A DNA stretch of 5,208 nt from CAYJLC01 sp044426345 (GCA_044426345.1 JAWXUP010000124.1:1-5208); one strand, 5' to 3'; counted from the stretch's first letter, positions 1-5,012 are shown. The notes: a model not told the origin generated them from the sequence alone. Made by a program: numbers and translations.

Positions 1-519
1 TTCTTCATCGTGATCGTGGTCGCAATCTTCCGTGTGAACGTGTTCTTCTTCGGAAACTTCATCATCGTGATCGTGGTCATGATCATGCGAACCAGCTTCC
101 ATACCTTCAACTGTTACTTCTGCAAGAACAGCATCTCCTAAAGTTTGCGTTACACAAAGTGCTTTTAAATCTTCGTTGACAGCTTGTGTGATTATATCGT
201 TAACCCATGTATCAGACTCGCCACCGTTGTAAATAAATAAATCAGATGATGAAATAAGAGTAATATCTTGAACGCTTGGTTCATAACTATGTAAATCTAC
301 TCCGTTATCCATAAGTAACGATAACTCGAAATTTTCTGCATTTTCGCCTAAAATCTCTTTAGTCCAGTCATATTCGTAAAAAGATGAGGCTACAATGCTG
401 ATTTTATCGCTTGTAGATGTTGCTTTTTGTGTTGTAGATGATGTTGCAGTACTTGAAGTACAAGCTGTAAGTGCCATTATCATCGCTGTTGCTGTTGCTA
501 AGATTGAAATTTTTTTCAT
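1..519 (-). CDS. znuA: Zinc-type ABC transporter substrate-binding lipoprotein, N-terminal part (3' end outside window)
   Basis: This is the extracellular metal-capturing subunit of an ABC importer, most likely for zinc. The 173 visible codons start at 519 with MKKIS, behind a GAAAGGGA ribosome binding site at 528-535. A hydrophobic signal peptide leads to the lipobox L17-T18-A19-C20, so the mature protein is a lipoprotein. A Ser/Thr-rich linker (about 21-38) precedes the first domain, which has the family-like FYEYDWTKEILG stretch (about 47-58), VDLHSYEPS with His77 as the likely first metal ligand, and SDLFIYNGGESDTWV (about 92-106). From residue 145 a loop rich in His, Asp and Glu begins (HDHDHDHDD, then HVHTEDCDHDHDEE) and reaches the window edge; such loops are typical of zinc members (ZnuA/AdcA). 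Manganese members usually lack it. The second domain and remaining ligands lie outside the window. The gene has its own promoter at 912-940. Family sure; zinc rather than another metal is inferred. Confidence 0.9.
   Translation of the reverse strand, partial: MKKISILATATAMIMALTACTSSTATSSTTQKATSTSDKISIVASSFYEYDWTKEILGENAENFELSLLMDNGVDLHSYEPSVQDITLISSSDLFIYNGGESDTWVNDIITQAVNEDLKALCVTQTLGDAVLAEVTVEGMEAGSHDHDHDHDDEVSEEEHVHTEDCDHDHDEE
5..78. repeat. 17-bp direct repeat within the His-rich loop
   Basis: The 17-mer TCATCGTGATCGTGGTC occurs at 5-21 and again at 62-78, 57 bp (19 codons) apart and in frame. It encodes the two Asp-His-Asp-His clusters of the metal-binding loop. Identity at the nucleotide level suggests the loop grew by an in-frame duplication, although low-complexity coding could produce the same thing. 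Confidence 0.7.
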
Positions 520-905
520 TGTTTATTTCCCTTTCAGTGTAGAAATATATATTTGCAAATCTTTCTCATATTTGATATTCAATAAATAAATCTAAATTAA
601 TGTTTATAAGTTCCTAAAAATATAATTTAAAGAAAACAAAGTCCATTTATTATCAATTAAAGATAACAAGATTTAGCTATGTATTACGCTAAACATATCC
701 TTGTTATGAATAAATACATTATATTTATTCGGATTTTAGTACATATACAATGCGTATCGTACCAAAAACTGTTATAGCATACAAAGGTTAATTTATCTTT
801 GGTTAGGACTAAGTTTATAGAAAATATTTAGATTATTATAAAAATACTAGAATTCAGTTTCTGTATCATTTTATAATGCAAAAATCAAATATGCGAATTG
901 TTCGC
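520..905 (-). other. Long untranslated leader of the zinc-binding lipoprotein gene
   Basis: If the promoter at 912-940 is used, transcription starts near 905 and the message has a leader of about 386 nt before the start codon at 519. I find no convincing ORF with a ribosome binding site in it and no riboswitch I recognise. It is very AT-rich. The clearest structure is a two-part hairpin at 663-707. Smaller elements are a CAAAG/CTTTG hairpin at 782-801 and the perfect palindrome ATTTGCAAAT at 551-560. No second good promoter closer to the gene was found, but a weak one cannot be excluded. Confidence 0.5.
663..707 (-). repeat. Two-part inverted repeat (hairpin) in the leader
   Basis: ATAACAAG (663-670) pairs perfectly with CTTGTTAT (700-707). 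Inside it TTTAGC (672-677) pairs perfectly with GCTAAA (688-693), leaving a 10-nt loop and a 2/6-nt internal loop. It would form a stem of 14 pairs in the leader RNA of the lipoprotein gene. No T-run follows on the minus strand (the next bases are CTTTAATTG), so it is not an ordinary terminator. The inner arms TTTAGC/GCTAAA resemble the half-sites of the operator at 947-960, so a DNA-binding site is an alternative reading. Confidence 0.55.
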
Positions 906-906
906 A
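892..906. promoter_or_regulatory. Palindrome over the predicted transcription start
   Basis: TGCGAA (892-897) and TTCGCA (901-906) form a perfect inverted repeat with a 3-bp spacer, sitting on the predicted start point near 905. The right arm extends to TTCGCAAAT (901-909), a 9-mer found twice more in the window, both in the control region of the metal ATPase operon (3840-3848, and inverted at 3863-3871). It could be a protein binding site or a small hairpin at the very 5' end of the message. Confidence 0.45.
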
Positions 907-911
907 AATTT

Positions 912-940
912 ATTATAACACATTAGTTAGTTAATGTCAA
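912..940 (-). promoter_or_regulatory. Sigma-A promoter of the zinc-binding lipoprotein gene
   Basis: On the minus strand a perfect -35 TTGACA (940-935) is separated by exactly 17 bp (934-918) from a perfect -10 TATAAT (917-912). A TG one base upstream of the -10 makes it an extended -10. Transcription would start near 905 and run toward the lipoprotein gene. A promoter this close to consensus is strong when free. The palindromes lying on and beside its -35 suggest it is normally held down by a repressor. Confidence 0.8.
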
Positions 941-944
941 CTAA
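927..944. promoter_or_regulatory. Operator-like palindrome on the -35 element
   Basis: TTAGTT (927-932), six bases, then AACTAA (939-944) form a perfect inverted repeat. The -35 hexamer (935-940) lies inside it, so a protein bound here would block RNA polymerase. The TTAG...CTAA form recalls sites of DtxR/MntR-family metal repressors. This is a resemblance only; the regulator is not in the window, and AdcR-type (TTAAC..GTTAA) or Zur boxes do not match. Confidence 0.55.
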
Positions 945-946
945 AA

Positions 947-960
947 TTAGCGTAGGCTAA
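947..960. promoter_or_regulatory. Second operator-like palindrome just upstream of the -35
   Basis: TTAGC (947-951), GTAG, then GCTAA (956-960) form a perfect inverted repeat. Its centre is 18 bp from the centre of the palindrome at 927-944. It resembles the DtxR-type consensus TTAGG..AGGCTAACC. A 12-of-14 match (TTAGCATAGGATAA) lies at 3850-3863 in the control region of the ATPase operon. Confidence 0.5.
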
Positions 961-968
961 CTGATGTG

Positions 969-1106
969 AAAAATAAAAGGTTTTTTAGCTTATTTTATAT
1001 CAAATTAAGTTGATAATTGCAATATTTTTGACCTGAAAAAGTTGCGATTTTCTATGAAATCGGCGATGTAAATAAACTTATCAGCAAGCATTTTTATTTT
1101 TGATTC
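969..1106. other. Non-coding spacer between the promoter block and the operon terminator
   Basis: There is no ORF worth calling on either strand. It holds two small inverted repeats: TATCAA/TTGATA (998-1003 and 1010-1015) and CGATTT/AAATCG (1045-1050 and 1057-1062). On the minus strand the latter is followed, three bases on, by CTTTTTC, so it could be a weak back-up terminator for the ATPase operon, but the stem is only 6 bp. Confidence 0.4.
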
Positions 1107-1154
1107 TAATAAAAATAGAGCCAAGCTTTACCCTAAAAAGGTGAAACTTGACTC
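1107..1154 (-). terminator. Rho-independent terminator of the metal ATPase operon
   Basis: GAGCCAAGCTTTACC (1118-1132) and GGTGAAACTTGACTC (1140-1154) form a 15-position stem with a 7-nt loop. Read on the minus strand, the imperfect positions are two G-U wobbles and one C-A mismatch, whereas on the plus strand they would be A-C mismatches. The stem is followed on the minus strand by a U-rich tail (TATTTTTATTA, 1117-1107). Both facts point to termination of the minus-strand operon. It lies 34 bp after the stop of the 26-aa gene. Confidence 0.82.
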
Positions 1155-1188
1155 TTGAGGCTATTTTACAACAAGCCTTTATTTTATA

Positions 1189-1269
1189 TTATGAGTGTTT
1201 TTTGCCTGTGTACATACACATAAACATAGCAAAAACTGCAACCCATGCCCAAAATTTATGATTCTTCAT
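1189..1269 (-). CDS. 26-aa membrane microprotein overlapping the ATPase stop codon
   Basis: A 26-codon ORF starts at 1269, inside the last codons of the ATPase gene, overlaps it by 14 nt in another frame, and ends at 1189. It is preceded by a strong Shine-Dalgarno, AGGAGG (1284-1279), with a 9-nt spacer; that AGGAGG lies within the ATPase coding sequence. The peptide begins MKNHKFWAWV, continues with an all-hydrophobic core (about residues 6-20: Phe, Trp, Ala, Val, Met, one Cys at 18), and ends MYTGKKHS, giving one short transmembrane helix with basic ends. The overlap and the position before the operon terminator suggest translational coupling to the ATPase. I infer an accessory subunit or modulator of the pump; no function is known to me. 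Possible metal ligands are His4, Cys18, several Met and His25. The chance of a spurious ORF is low given the site, hydrophobicity and position. Confidence 0.72.
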   Translation of the reverse strand: MKNHKFWAWVAVFAMFMCMYTGKKHS

Positions 1270-3382
1270 CTAAGGTCGCCTCCTTTTTATCATTTTTAGG
1301 AGAATTTAGCAGTGATCTTGTAGAAACACCTGCAAGCGTAACGGTCGAGGCATTGTGTAACCACGCCGACGTACTCGCTGGGATAAATCCAAAAATACCA
1401 CACGCAATAAGAGCTGAGTTAAATCCTACAATAAATCTATAATTCGTTGAGATTTTATTCATAAGAGAACACGCAAGCTCCCTTGCTGTAATCATAGTTT
1501 CTAGCGTGTCTGAAAGCAGTGCAATGTCGGATACTTCACGAGCTATATCAGATGAACCATTTAAGGTCATTGAAACATTTGCAGTACTTAGCGCTGGAGC
1601 ATCGTTAATTCCGTCACCAACCATCAGTACGGTTTTGCCCTCAGCTTTAAGCTCATCTACTAAATGTGCTTTTTGGTCTGGCAACACCGATGCGAAATAT
1701 CTGTCTAAACCTAAATTTTCGCTGATATGACGCGCTGTAGATTCACCATCGCCAGTTATCATAATAATTTCACGTATTCCTTGTTTGCGAAGTGCAGAAA
1801 TAACAGCTTTTGCCTCATCTCTTGGAGGGTCATTTACGCAAATTATACCGATAAGTTTTCCTTCCATAGCAAGATAAACAGCACTGTCAGAGCCGATTTC
1901 GTCCTCTAAGAATTGTTGTTTGTCTGTTGGATATGGAATATTTTCATCTTCAAAAACAAAATGTCGAGAGCCGATAATAGCACGTTTTCCTTGATAACTA
2001 CTAGCGATTCCGTGAGCTACGATATACTCAACTTTTTCGTGTTCTTCTGGGTGATAAAGTCCTTGATTTTCAGCGTGAGCCACGATGGCTGCTGCAACGC
2101 TATGAGGGAAATGTTCCTCTAAGCACGCTGCTATCATTAAAACTTGATTTTCATCATATTTATCGCACATTGGTAGAATTTTTGAAACTTTTGGCACTGC
2201 ATTTGTTAGTGTACCTGTTTTGTCGAACACAATCGTGTCAACTTTTGATAAAATCTCTAAATATTTACCACCTTTTACAACGATTTCTTTGTTTGCACCT
2301 TCACGTAGAGCGCTGATTATAGAAATCGGAGTGGTAAGTTTTATAGCGCACGAGAAATCGACCATTAGCACCGATAACGCACGAGAAATATTACCTGTAA
2401 ATAAAAATGTTGCAAGGAAAAGTCCGAAACTTACTGGAACGATACCATCGGCAAGACGTTCTGCTTTACCTTGAATATGCGCTTTAGTATCCTCTCCATC
2501 ATCTATCATTTGAATGATTTTCGAGATACGAGAATCGCTACTTAGTGCTTTAACTTGAATGTCAATTTCGCCTGTTTCCACAACCGTTCCAGCGAAAACC
2601 GTACTACCTGCGTTTTTGTGAACAGCAAGTGGTTCGCCTGTCATAGTAGCCTCGTTTATTAGTGCTTCACCAGAAACTATAGTTCCATCAACCGGAACCA
2701 TAGAACCTGCACGTACACGGATAATATCATCTATTTTAAGCTCACCAATCGGTAAACTTACTTCAACATCGTCGGTTACAAGCCAAACTTTGCTAATTTG
2801 TATAGCTAAACTGCTTGCAAGGGCATTTTTCGCTCTAGCATTTGAATATTCTAGCATTAAATCTGATAAATTAAGCAAGAACATAATTGATGATGCAGTG
2901 CTATGTTGTCCAGTGAATAATGATGCTGTAATCGCCGTACCGTCAAGCACTTCAACAGACATTTTTCCACGAGATAACGCTCTTGCTCCCATATGCATAA
3001 ATCTAAACGAGCGTTTCCAAGTAAGTGCATTGCGTAAATATTTTGGGAAAATCAAATCTACAGTAAGTTTTTTGGCAACCATTAACAAAAGACGTTCTTG
3101 AAAATCGTTGTCCATATCTTTTTGACGTTGTGTATCAGTAGGATTTGTTTCGTGCAAATCACATTGTCTAAGTTTAGTGAATTTGTCAAGCAATAATTGT
3201 TCTAAATCACCAGAATAATGAACAGTTACACTACCGTTAACCTCGTTTGTCACGACAGATTCAACTCCGTCGATGTGCAAAAGGTCTGACGCTATGCCAT
3301 AGCCTTGCTCACGAGTGAAGATGTATTTACCAAAACGAATACGCAAAAACGAAGGTTTTCGAGTTACAATTTGATACCTCAT
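1256..3382 (-). CDS. P1B-type metal-transporting ATPase, CtpC-like, with FSC membrane motif
   Basis: This is a membrane pump that moves a transition metal using ATP through an aspartyl-phosphate intermediate. Residues 1-75 look like a degenerate heavy-metal-associated fold without CxxC. The actuator domain carries T248-G249-E250. The ion-path helix has V-D-F-S344-C345-A-I-K348-L in place of CPC. The P domain has D387-KTGT (phosphorylated Asp387), TGDG at 543-546 and GDGINDAPA at 589-597. The N domain has E-E-H-F-P-H427-S428, so Ser follows the key His where most P1B pumps have Pro. The C-terminal helices carry N647-Y-R and H676-N677. Length is 708 aa, normal for the class. It starts at 3382, 15 bp after the upstream PacL-like gene, with a GAAGG ribosome site at 3389-3393. 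The PacL-like partner and overall motif pattern resemble mycobacterial CtpC (Zn/Mn efflux). The metal is not certain: Zn, Mn, Fe or Co are possible. Confidence 0.93.
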   Translation of the reverse strand: MRYQIVTRKPSFLRIRFGKYIFTREQGYGIASDLLHIDGVESVVTNEVNGSVTVHYSGDLEQLLLDKFTKLRQCDLHETNPTDTQRQKDMDNDFQERLLLMVAKKLTVDLIFPKYLRNALTWKRSFRFMHMGARALSRGKMSVEVLDGTAITASLFTGQHSTASSIMFLLNLSDLMLEYSNARAKNALASSLAIQISKVWLVTDDVEVSLPIGELKIDDIIRVRAGSMVPVDGTIVSGEALINEATMTGEPLAVHKNAGSTVFAGTVVETGEIDIQVKALSSDSRISKIIQMIDDGEDTKAHIQGKAERLADGIVPVSFGLFLATFLFTGNISRALSVLMVDFSCAIKLTTPISIISALREGANKEIVVKGGKYLEILSKVDTIVFDKTGTLTNAVPKVSKILPMCDKYDENQVLMIAACLEEHFPHSVAAAIVAHAENQGLYHPEEHEKVEYIVAHGIASSYQGKRAIIGSRHFVFEDENIPYPTDKQQFLEDEIGSDSAVYLAMEGKLIGIICVNDPPRDEAKAVISALRKQGIREIIMITGDGESTARHISENLGLDRYFASVLPDQKAHLVDELKAEGKTVLMVGDGINDAPALSTANVSMTLNGSSDIAREVSDIALLSDTLETMITARELACSLMNKISTNYRFIVGFNSALIACGIFGFIPASTSAWLHNASTVTLAGVSTRSLLNSPKNDKKEATLDEES
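1279..1284 (-). promoter_or_regulatory. Ribosome binding site of the 26-aa gene, inside the ATPase coding sequence
   Basis: AGGAGG reads on the minus strand at 1284-1279, nine bases before the ATG at 1269. In the ATPase frame the same bases fall in the codons for Lys-Glu-Ala near the C-terminus, in a charged tail (NDKKEATLDEES) that can tolerate such constraint. It is the main evidence for translation of the small ORF. Confidence 0.72.
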
Positions 3383-3397
3383 TTTTCGCCTTCTTCC

Positions 3398-3664
3398 TTA
3401 TTCAGCCTCACATTTGCAATCGCAATTGCATTCACTTGATGCTTTTGCAACAGCACGAGCTTCTGCACAAATTTCTTCTGCTTCTTCACGTAAATTTGTA
3501 ACGCCTTCCATAGTATTATCTTTAATCATCATACCTTGAGCGATAGTTTTTACAGCGAGTTTGCGTGCTTTGTCAGTTTTTGCAATCTTCAAACCAGCGA
3601 TGCCACAAGCAGCACCTACTACAAATAATATTCCACATTCTTTTCTAAAAAAATCACAGTTCAT
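3398..3664 (-). CDS. PacL-like small membrane protein with Cys-rich metal-binding tail
   Basis: An 88-aa protein. I chose the start at 3664 because GGAGGT (3676-3671) lies 7 nt upstream; an in-frame start at 3760 would give 120 aa but would have this site inside the gene and lacks one of its own. Residues 10-28 form a Gly-rich membrane helix (G11, G17, G21, G24, a glycine-zipper pattern). A basic stretch follows (K26-K39), then an acidic/Ala helix (about 52-77, REEAEEICAEARAVAKA). The tail has Cys79, 81, 83 and 85 as C-N-C-D-C-K-C, a likely metal site; Cys3, 10, 20 and 66 are extra. The order of helix, E/A-rich segment and C-terminal metal ligands matches mycobacterial PacL (DUF1490) proteins, which partner P-ATPases. 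I recall clostridial relatives listed as a DUF6110-type family, but that is from memory. First gene of the operon; inferred role: ATPase scaffold and metal chaperone. Confidence 0.85.
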   Translation of the reverse strand: MNCDFFRKECGILFVVGAACGIAGLKIAKTDKARKLAVKTIAQGMMIKDNTMEGVTNLREEAEEICAEARAVAKASSECNCDCKCEAE

Positions 3665-3670
3665 AATTAT

Positions 3671-3676
3671 ACCTCC
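3671..3676 (-). promoter_or_regulatory. Ribosome binding site fixing the start of the PacL-like gene
   Basis: GGAGGT reads on the minus strand at 3676-3671, seven bases before ATG 3664-3662. It decides for the 88-aa product over the longer in-frame ORF beginning at 3760. Confidence 0.88.
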
Positions 3677-3763
3677 ATTAAAGTTTTGTTGTTTATTTTC
3701 TAATTTAAGTTTAACACAAAAAAGTTTATTTGTACAGCTTTTTTTGATATTTTTCGACATTTT

Positions 3764-3791
3764 TTTATATTGAAAAAGTTAGCATATGCAA
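3764..3791 (-). promoter_or_regulatory. Probable promoter of the PacL-like/ATPase/microprotein operon
   Basis: On the minus strand TTGCAT (3791-3786) is followed after 16 bp by TATAAA (3769-3764), giving a start near 3757 and a leader of about 93 nt. The -35 overlaps the near-palindrome GTTAGCATATGCAAC (3778-3792), which contains perfect GCATATGC and the TTAGCATA half-motif also present at 3850-3857. The promoter is of medium quality, consistent with regulation; the assignment is tentative because the whole area is AT-rich. Confidence 0.45.
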
Positions 3792-3838
3792 CCGTATATG
3801 AAGAATTTTGGTCAGTTTGCGCTAATAAAAGTTATAAA

Positions 3839-3872
3839 TTTCGCAAATGTTAGCATAGGATAATTTGCGAAA
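3839..3872. promoter_or_regulatory. Long inverted repeat enclosing a DtxR-like box, between the divergent genes
   Basis: TTTCGCAAAT (3839-3848) and ATTTGCGAAA (3863-3872) form a perfect 10-bp inverted repeat. The spacer together with one base of the right arm is TTAGCATAGGATAA (3850-3863), which matches the operator TTAGCGTAGGCTAA of the zinc-uptake promoter at 12 of 14 positions. It lies about 50 bp upstream of the likely -35 of the ATPase operon and about 250 bp upstream of the LysR gene. A regulator binding site is the likely meaning; which gene it controls cannot be read from the sequence. Confidence 0.5.
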
Positions 3873-4038
3873 ATTTCTCGTTTTTAAAAGTTGGAATTTG
3901 AGGCGAAAATACTATTTGTGATATGGTAAATTTTTGTAAAGTACGCATTATATACGTAATGAAAGCGAAAGGCATAAAACAGATGATTATATTTAATTGG
4001 AATTTCAAAAAAAGAGTAAGAAATGGTGAAATGAACCT
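3873..4038. other. AT-rich intergenic stretch between divergent genes
   Basis: This is the central part of the 460-bp gap between the PacL-like gene and the LysR gene. I see no ORF with a ribosome binding site, no RNA gene and no clear promoter here. A loose near-palindrome, ACGCATTATATACGT, is centred near 3950 and is not strong enough to call. Confidence 0.4.
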
Positions 4039-4079
4039 ATAAAAAGTTACTTATAAATATAAATTTGTTAACTTTTTAT
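4039..4079. promoter_or_regulatory. Perfect 11-bp inverted repeat upstream of the LysR gene
   Basis: ATAAAAAGTTA (4039-4049) and TAACTTTTTAT (4069-4079) are perfectly complementary around a 19-bp AT-rich spacer. A possible -10 (TATGAT, 4077-4082) overlaps the right arm, with the start codon at 4125. LysR-family proteins commonly bind such interrupted dyads and repress their own gene, so an autoregulatory site is a fair inference. No T-run follows in the plus direction, so it is not a standard terminator. Confidence 0.45.
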
Positions 4080-4124
4080 GATAGAATTTAGTTATCAAAA
4101 ATGTTTGAAAGGGAAATACTTGGA

Positions 4125-5012
4125 ATGGAAATTAGGCAACTTGAATATTTTGTGACCTCTGTTAAAGAAAAAAGTTTCTATAAAGCATCAGAAAAATTGT
4201 TCACTTCACAACCTGCAATAAGCAAATCTATTGCATTATTAGAAAAGGAAGTCGGTGCAAAACTTTTTGAACGTTCATCAAAGGGAATTACAGTCACATC
4301 AAAGGGAGAACAGTTTTATCATTATGCAAGCAATGTTTTAAAGCAGATTGACATAATGAAAAATCTTGATTATCAAGAGAAAAACACTATATTAAACATT
4401 GCATCATACCCAAGCAAGACGATTTCAAAGCTTTTGACTTTATTTTATAACAAAAAATCGCTTGATACACATTATAGAGAAGGTTCGGTGCAGGATATTA
4501 TAGACTATGTGTCAACCGGAATTTGCGAGCTTGGATTGCTATATATTTCGCCCAAACAAGAGCATTCTTTTTCTCATATTATTTCGCATAAAAATTTGCA
4601 ATTTGTACCTATAAAACAAGCAGAACTTTGCGTTTATGTTGGAAAACAGCACGAATTTTACCGTAACAAGACACATATTACGATAGAGGAGCTGTCTAAA
4701 CTTAAATATATTCGTGGGCTGAAGGATTTTTTCTCGGTAGAGCATCATTTCGACTCAATTAGCTTAAACGAGATAAATACGTCATATTTTGAGGATATCG
4801 TGCTTACAAACAGCGACCATTTGGTGTCGGAAATGTTAGAGAAAACATCGCTTTGCTATTTGGGGATTGATTTAGAGCTTAACGTAAATGATAACAAAAT
4901 CGTGATAGATTCAGACGAAAAATATCTAACTTTAGGATATATCAAAAATAATTTTTCTGAACTTAGCGATTTATCAAAGGAATTTTTACAACACCTACAA
5001 AGCTTAATTTAG
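4125..5012 (+). CDS. LysR-family transcriptional regulator
   Basis: A 295-aa DNA-binding regulator, the usual length for the family. Residues 3-62 are the winged helix-turn-helix (MEIRQLEYFVTSV..., then SFYKASEKLFTSQPAISKSI with the recognition helix, then LFERSSKGITVTSKG), a textbook LysR N-terminus. A linker helix (about 63-85) leads to the periplasmic-binding-like effector domain (about 88-293). I chose the ATG at 4125 because AAAGGGA lies 8-14 nt upstream and the family normally begins at MEIRQLEYF; an in-frame ATG at 4101 has no ribosome site before it. It is divergent from the PacL-like/ATPase operon and may regulate it, itself, or a gene outside the window. The effector is unknown; LysR proteins usually sense small metabolites rather than metals, so the link to metal transport is not established. 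Confidence 0.92.
   Translation: MEIRQLEYFVTSVKEKSFYKASEKLFTSQPAISKSIALLEKEVGAKLFERSSKGITVTSKGEQFYHYASNVLKQIDIMKNLDYQEKNTILNIASYPSKTISKLLTLFYNKKSLDTHYREGSVQDIIDYVSTGICELGLLYISPKQEHSFSHIISHKNLQFVPIKQAELCVYVGKQHEFYRNKTHITIEELSKLKYIRGLKDFFSVEHHFDSISLNEINTSYFEDIVLTNSDHLVSEMLEKTSLCYLGIDLELNVNDNKIVIDSDEKYLTLGYIKNNFSELSDLSKEFLQHLQSLI

Larger units (their letters stand above)
919..968. repeat. Outer inverted repeat enclosing two operator-like palindromes
   Basis: CACATTAGTTAG (919-930) and CTAACTGATGTG (957-968) are complementary at 11 of 12 positions, the exception being able to form a G-T wobble in one strand. They enclose the -35 element and both inner palindromes (927-944 and 947-960), so the control region is a nested, almost symmetrical block. 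This suggests cooperative binding of more than one repressor dimer. Confidence 0.55.

Noticed and set aside
395..589. Plus-strand 64-aa ORF
   Set aside because: It is antisense to the signal peptide and start of the lipoprotein gene and has no ribosome site; its hydrophobicity comes from the complementary strand. The same applies to the plus-strand ORFs opposite the ATPase and the PacL-like gene, and to the minus-strand ORF at 4539-4748 opposite the LysR gene.
675..698. Upstream peptide in the leader (ATG after AAGGAT)
   Set aside because: The AAGGAT directly touches the ATG with no spacer and the ORF is only seven codons, so initiation is unlikely.
927..944. AdcR or Zur box at the zinc-uptake promoter
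   Set aside because: The AdcR form TTAAC..GTTAA and the Bacillus Zur form with TCGTAAT..ATTACGA are not matched; the dyad is TTAGTT..AACTAA.
1157..1185. Plus-strand terminator (AGGCT...AGCCT then T-rich)
   Set aside because: The stem is only 5 bp with an 11-nt loop, and no plus-strand gene lies upstream; the convincing terminator here is the minus-strand one at 1107-1154.
1186..1246. Alternative 20-aa minus-strand ORF starting at 1246 (MGCSFCYVY...)
   Set aside because: It overlaps the 26-aa ORF in another frame but has no Shine-Dalgarno; its upstream bases are TTTTGGGC. The 26-aa frame has AGGAGG at good spacing and a better membrane profile.
3665..3760. Longer 120-aa form of the PacL-like protein starting at 3760
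   Set aside because: No ribosome site precedes 3760, the extra 32 residues look like translated AT-rich leader, and a strong GGAGGT lies directly before the ATG at 3664.
4101..4124. LysR start at 4101
   Set aside because: No ribosome site upstream, whereas AAAGGGA precedes 4125 and the family begins at MEIRQLEYF.
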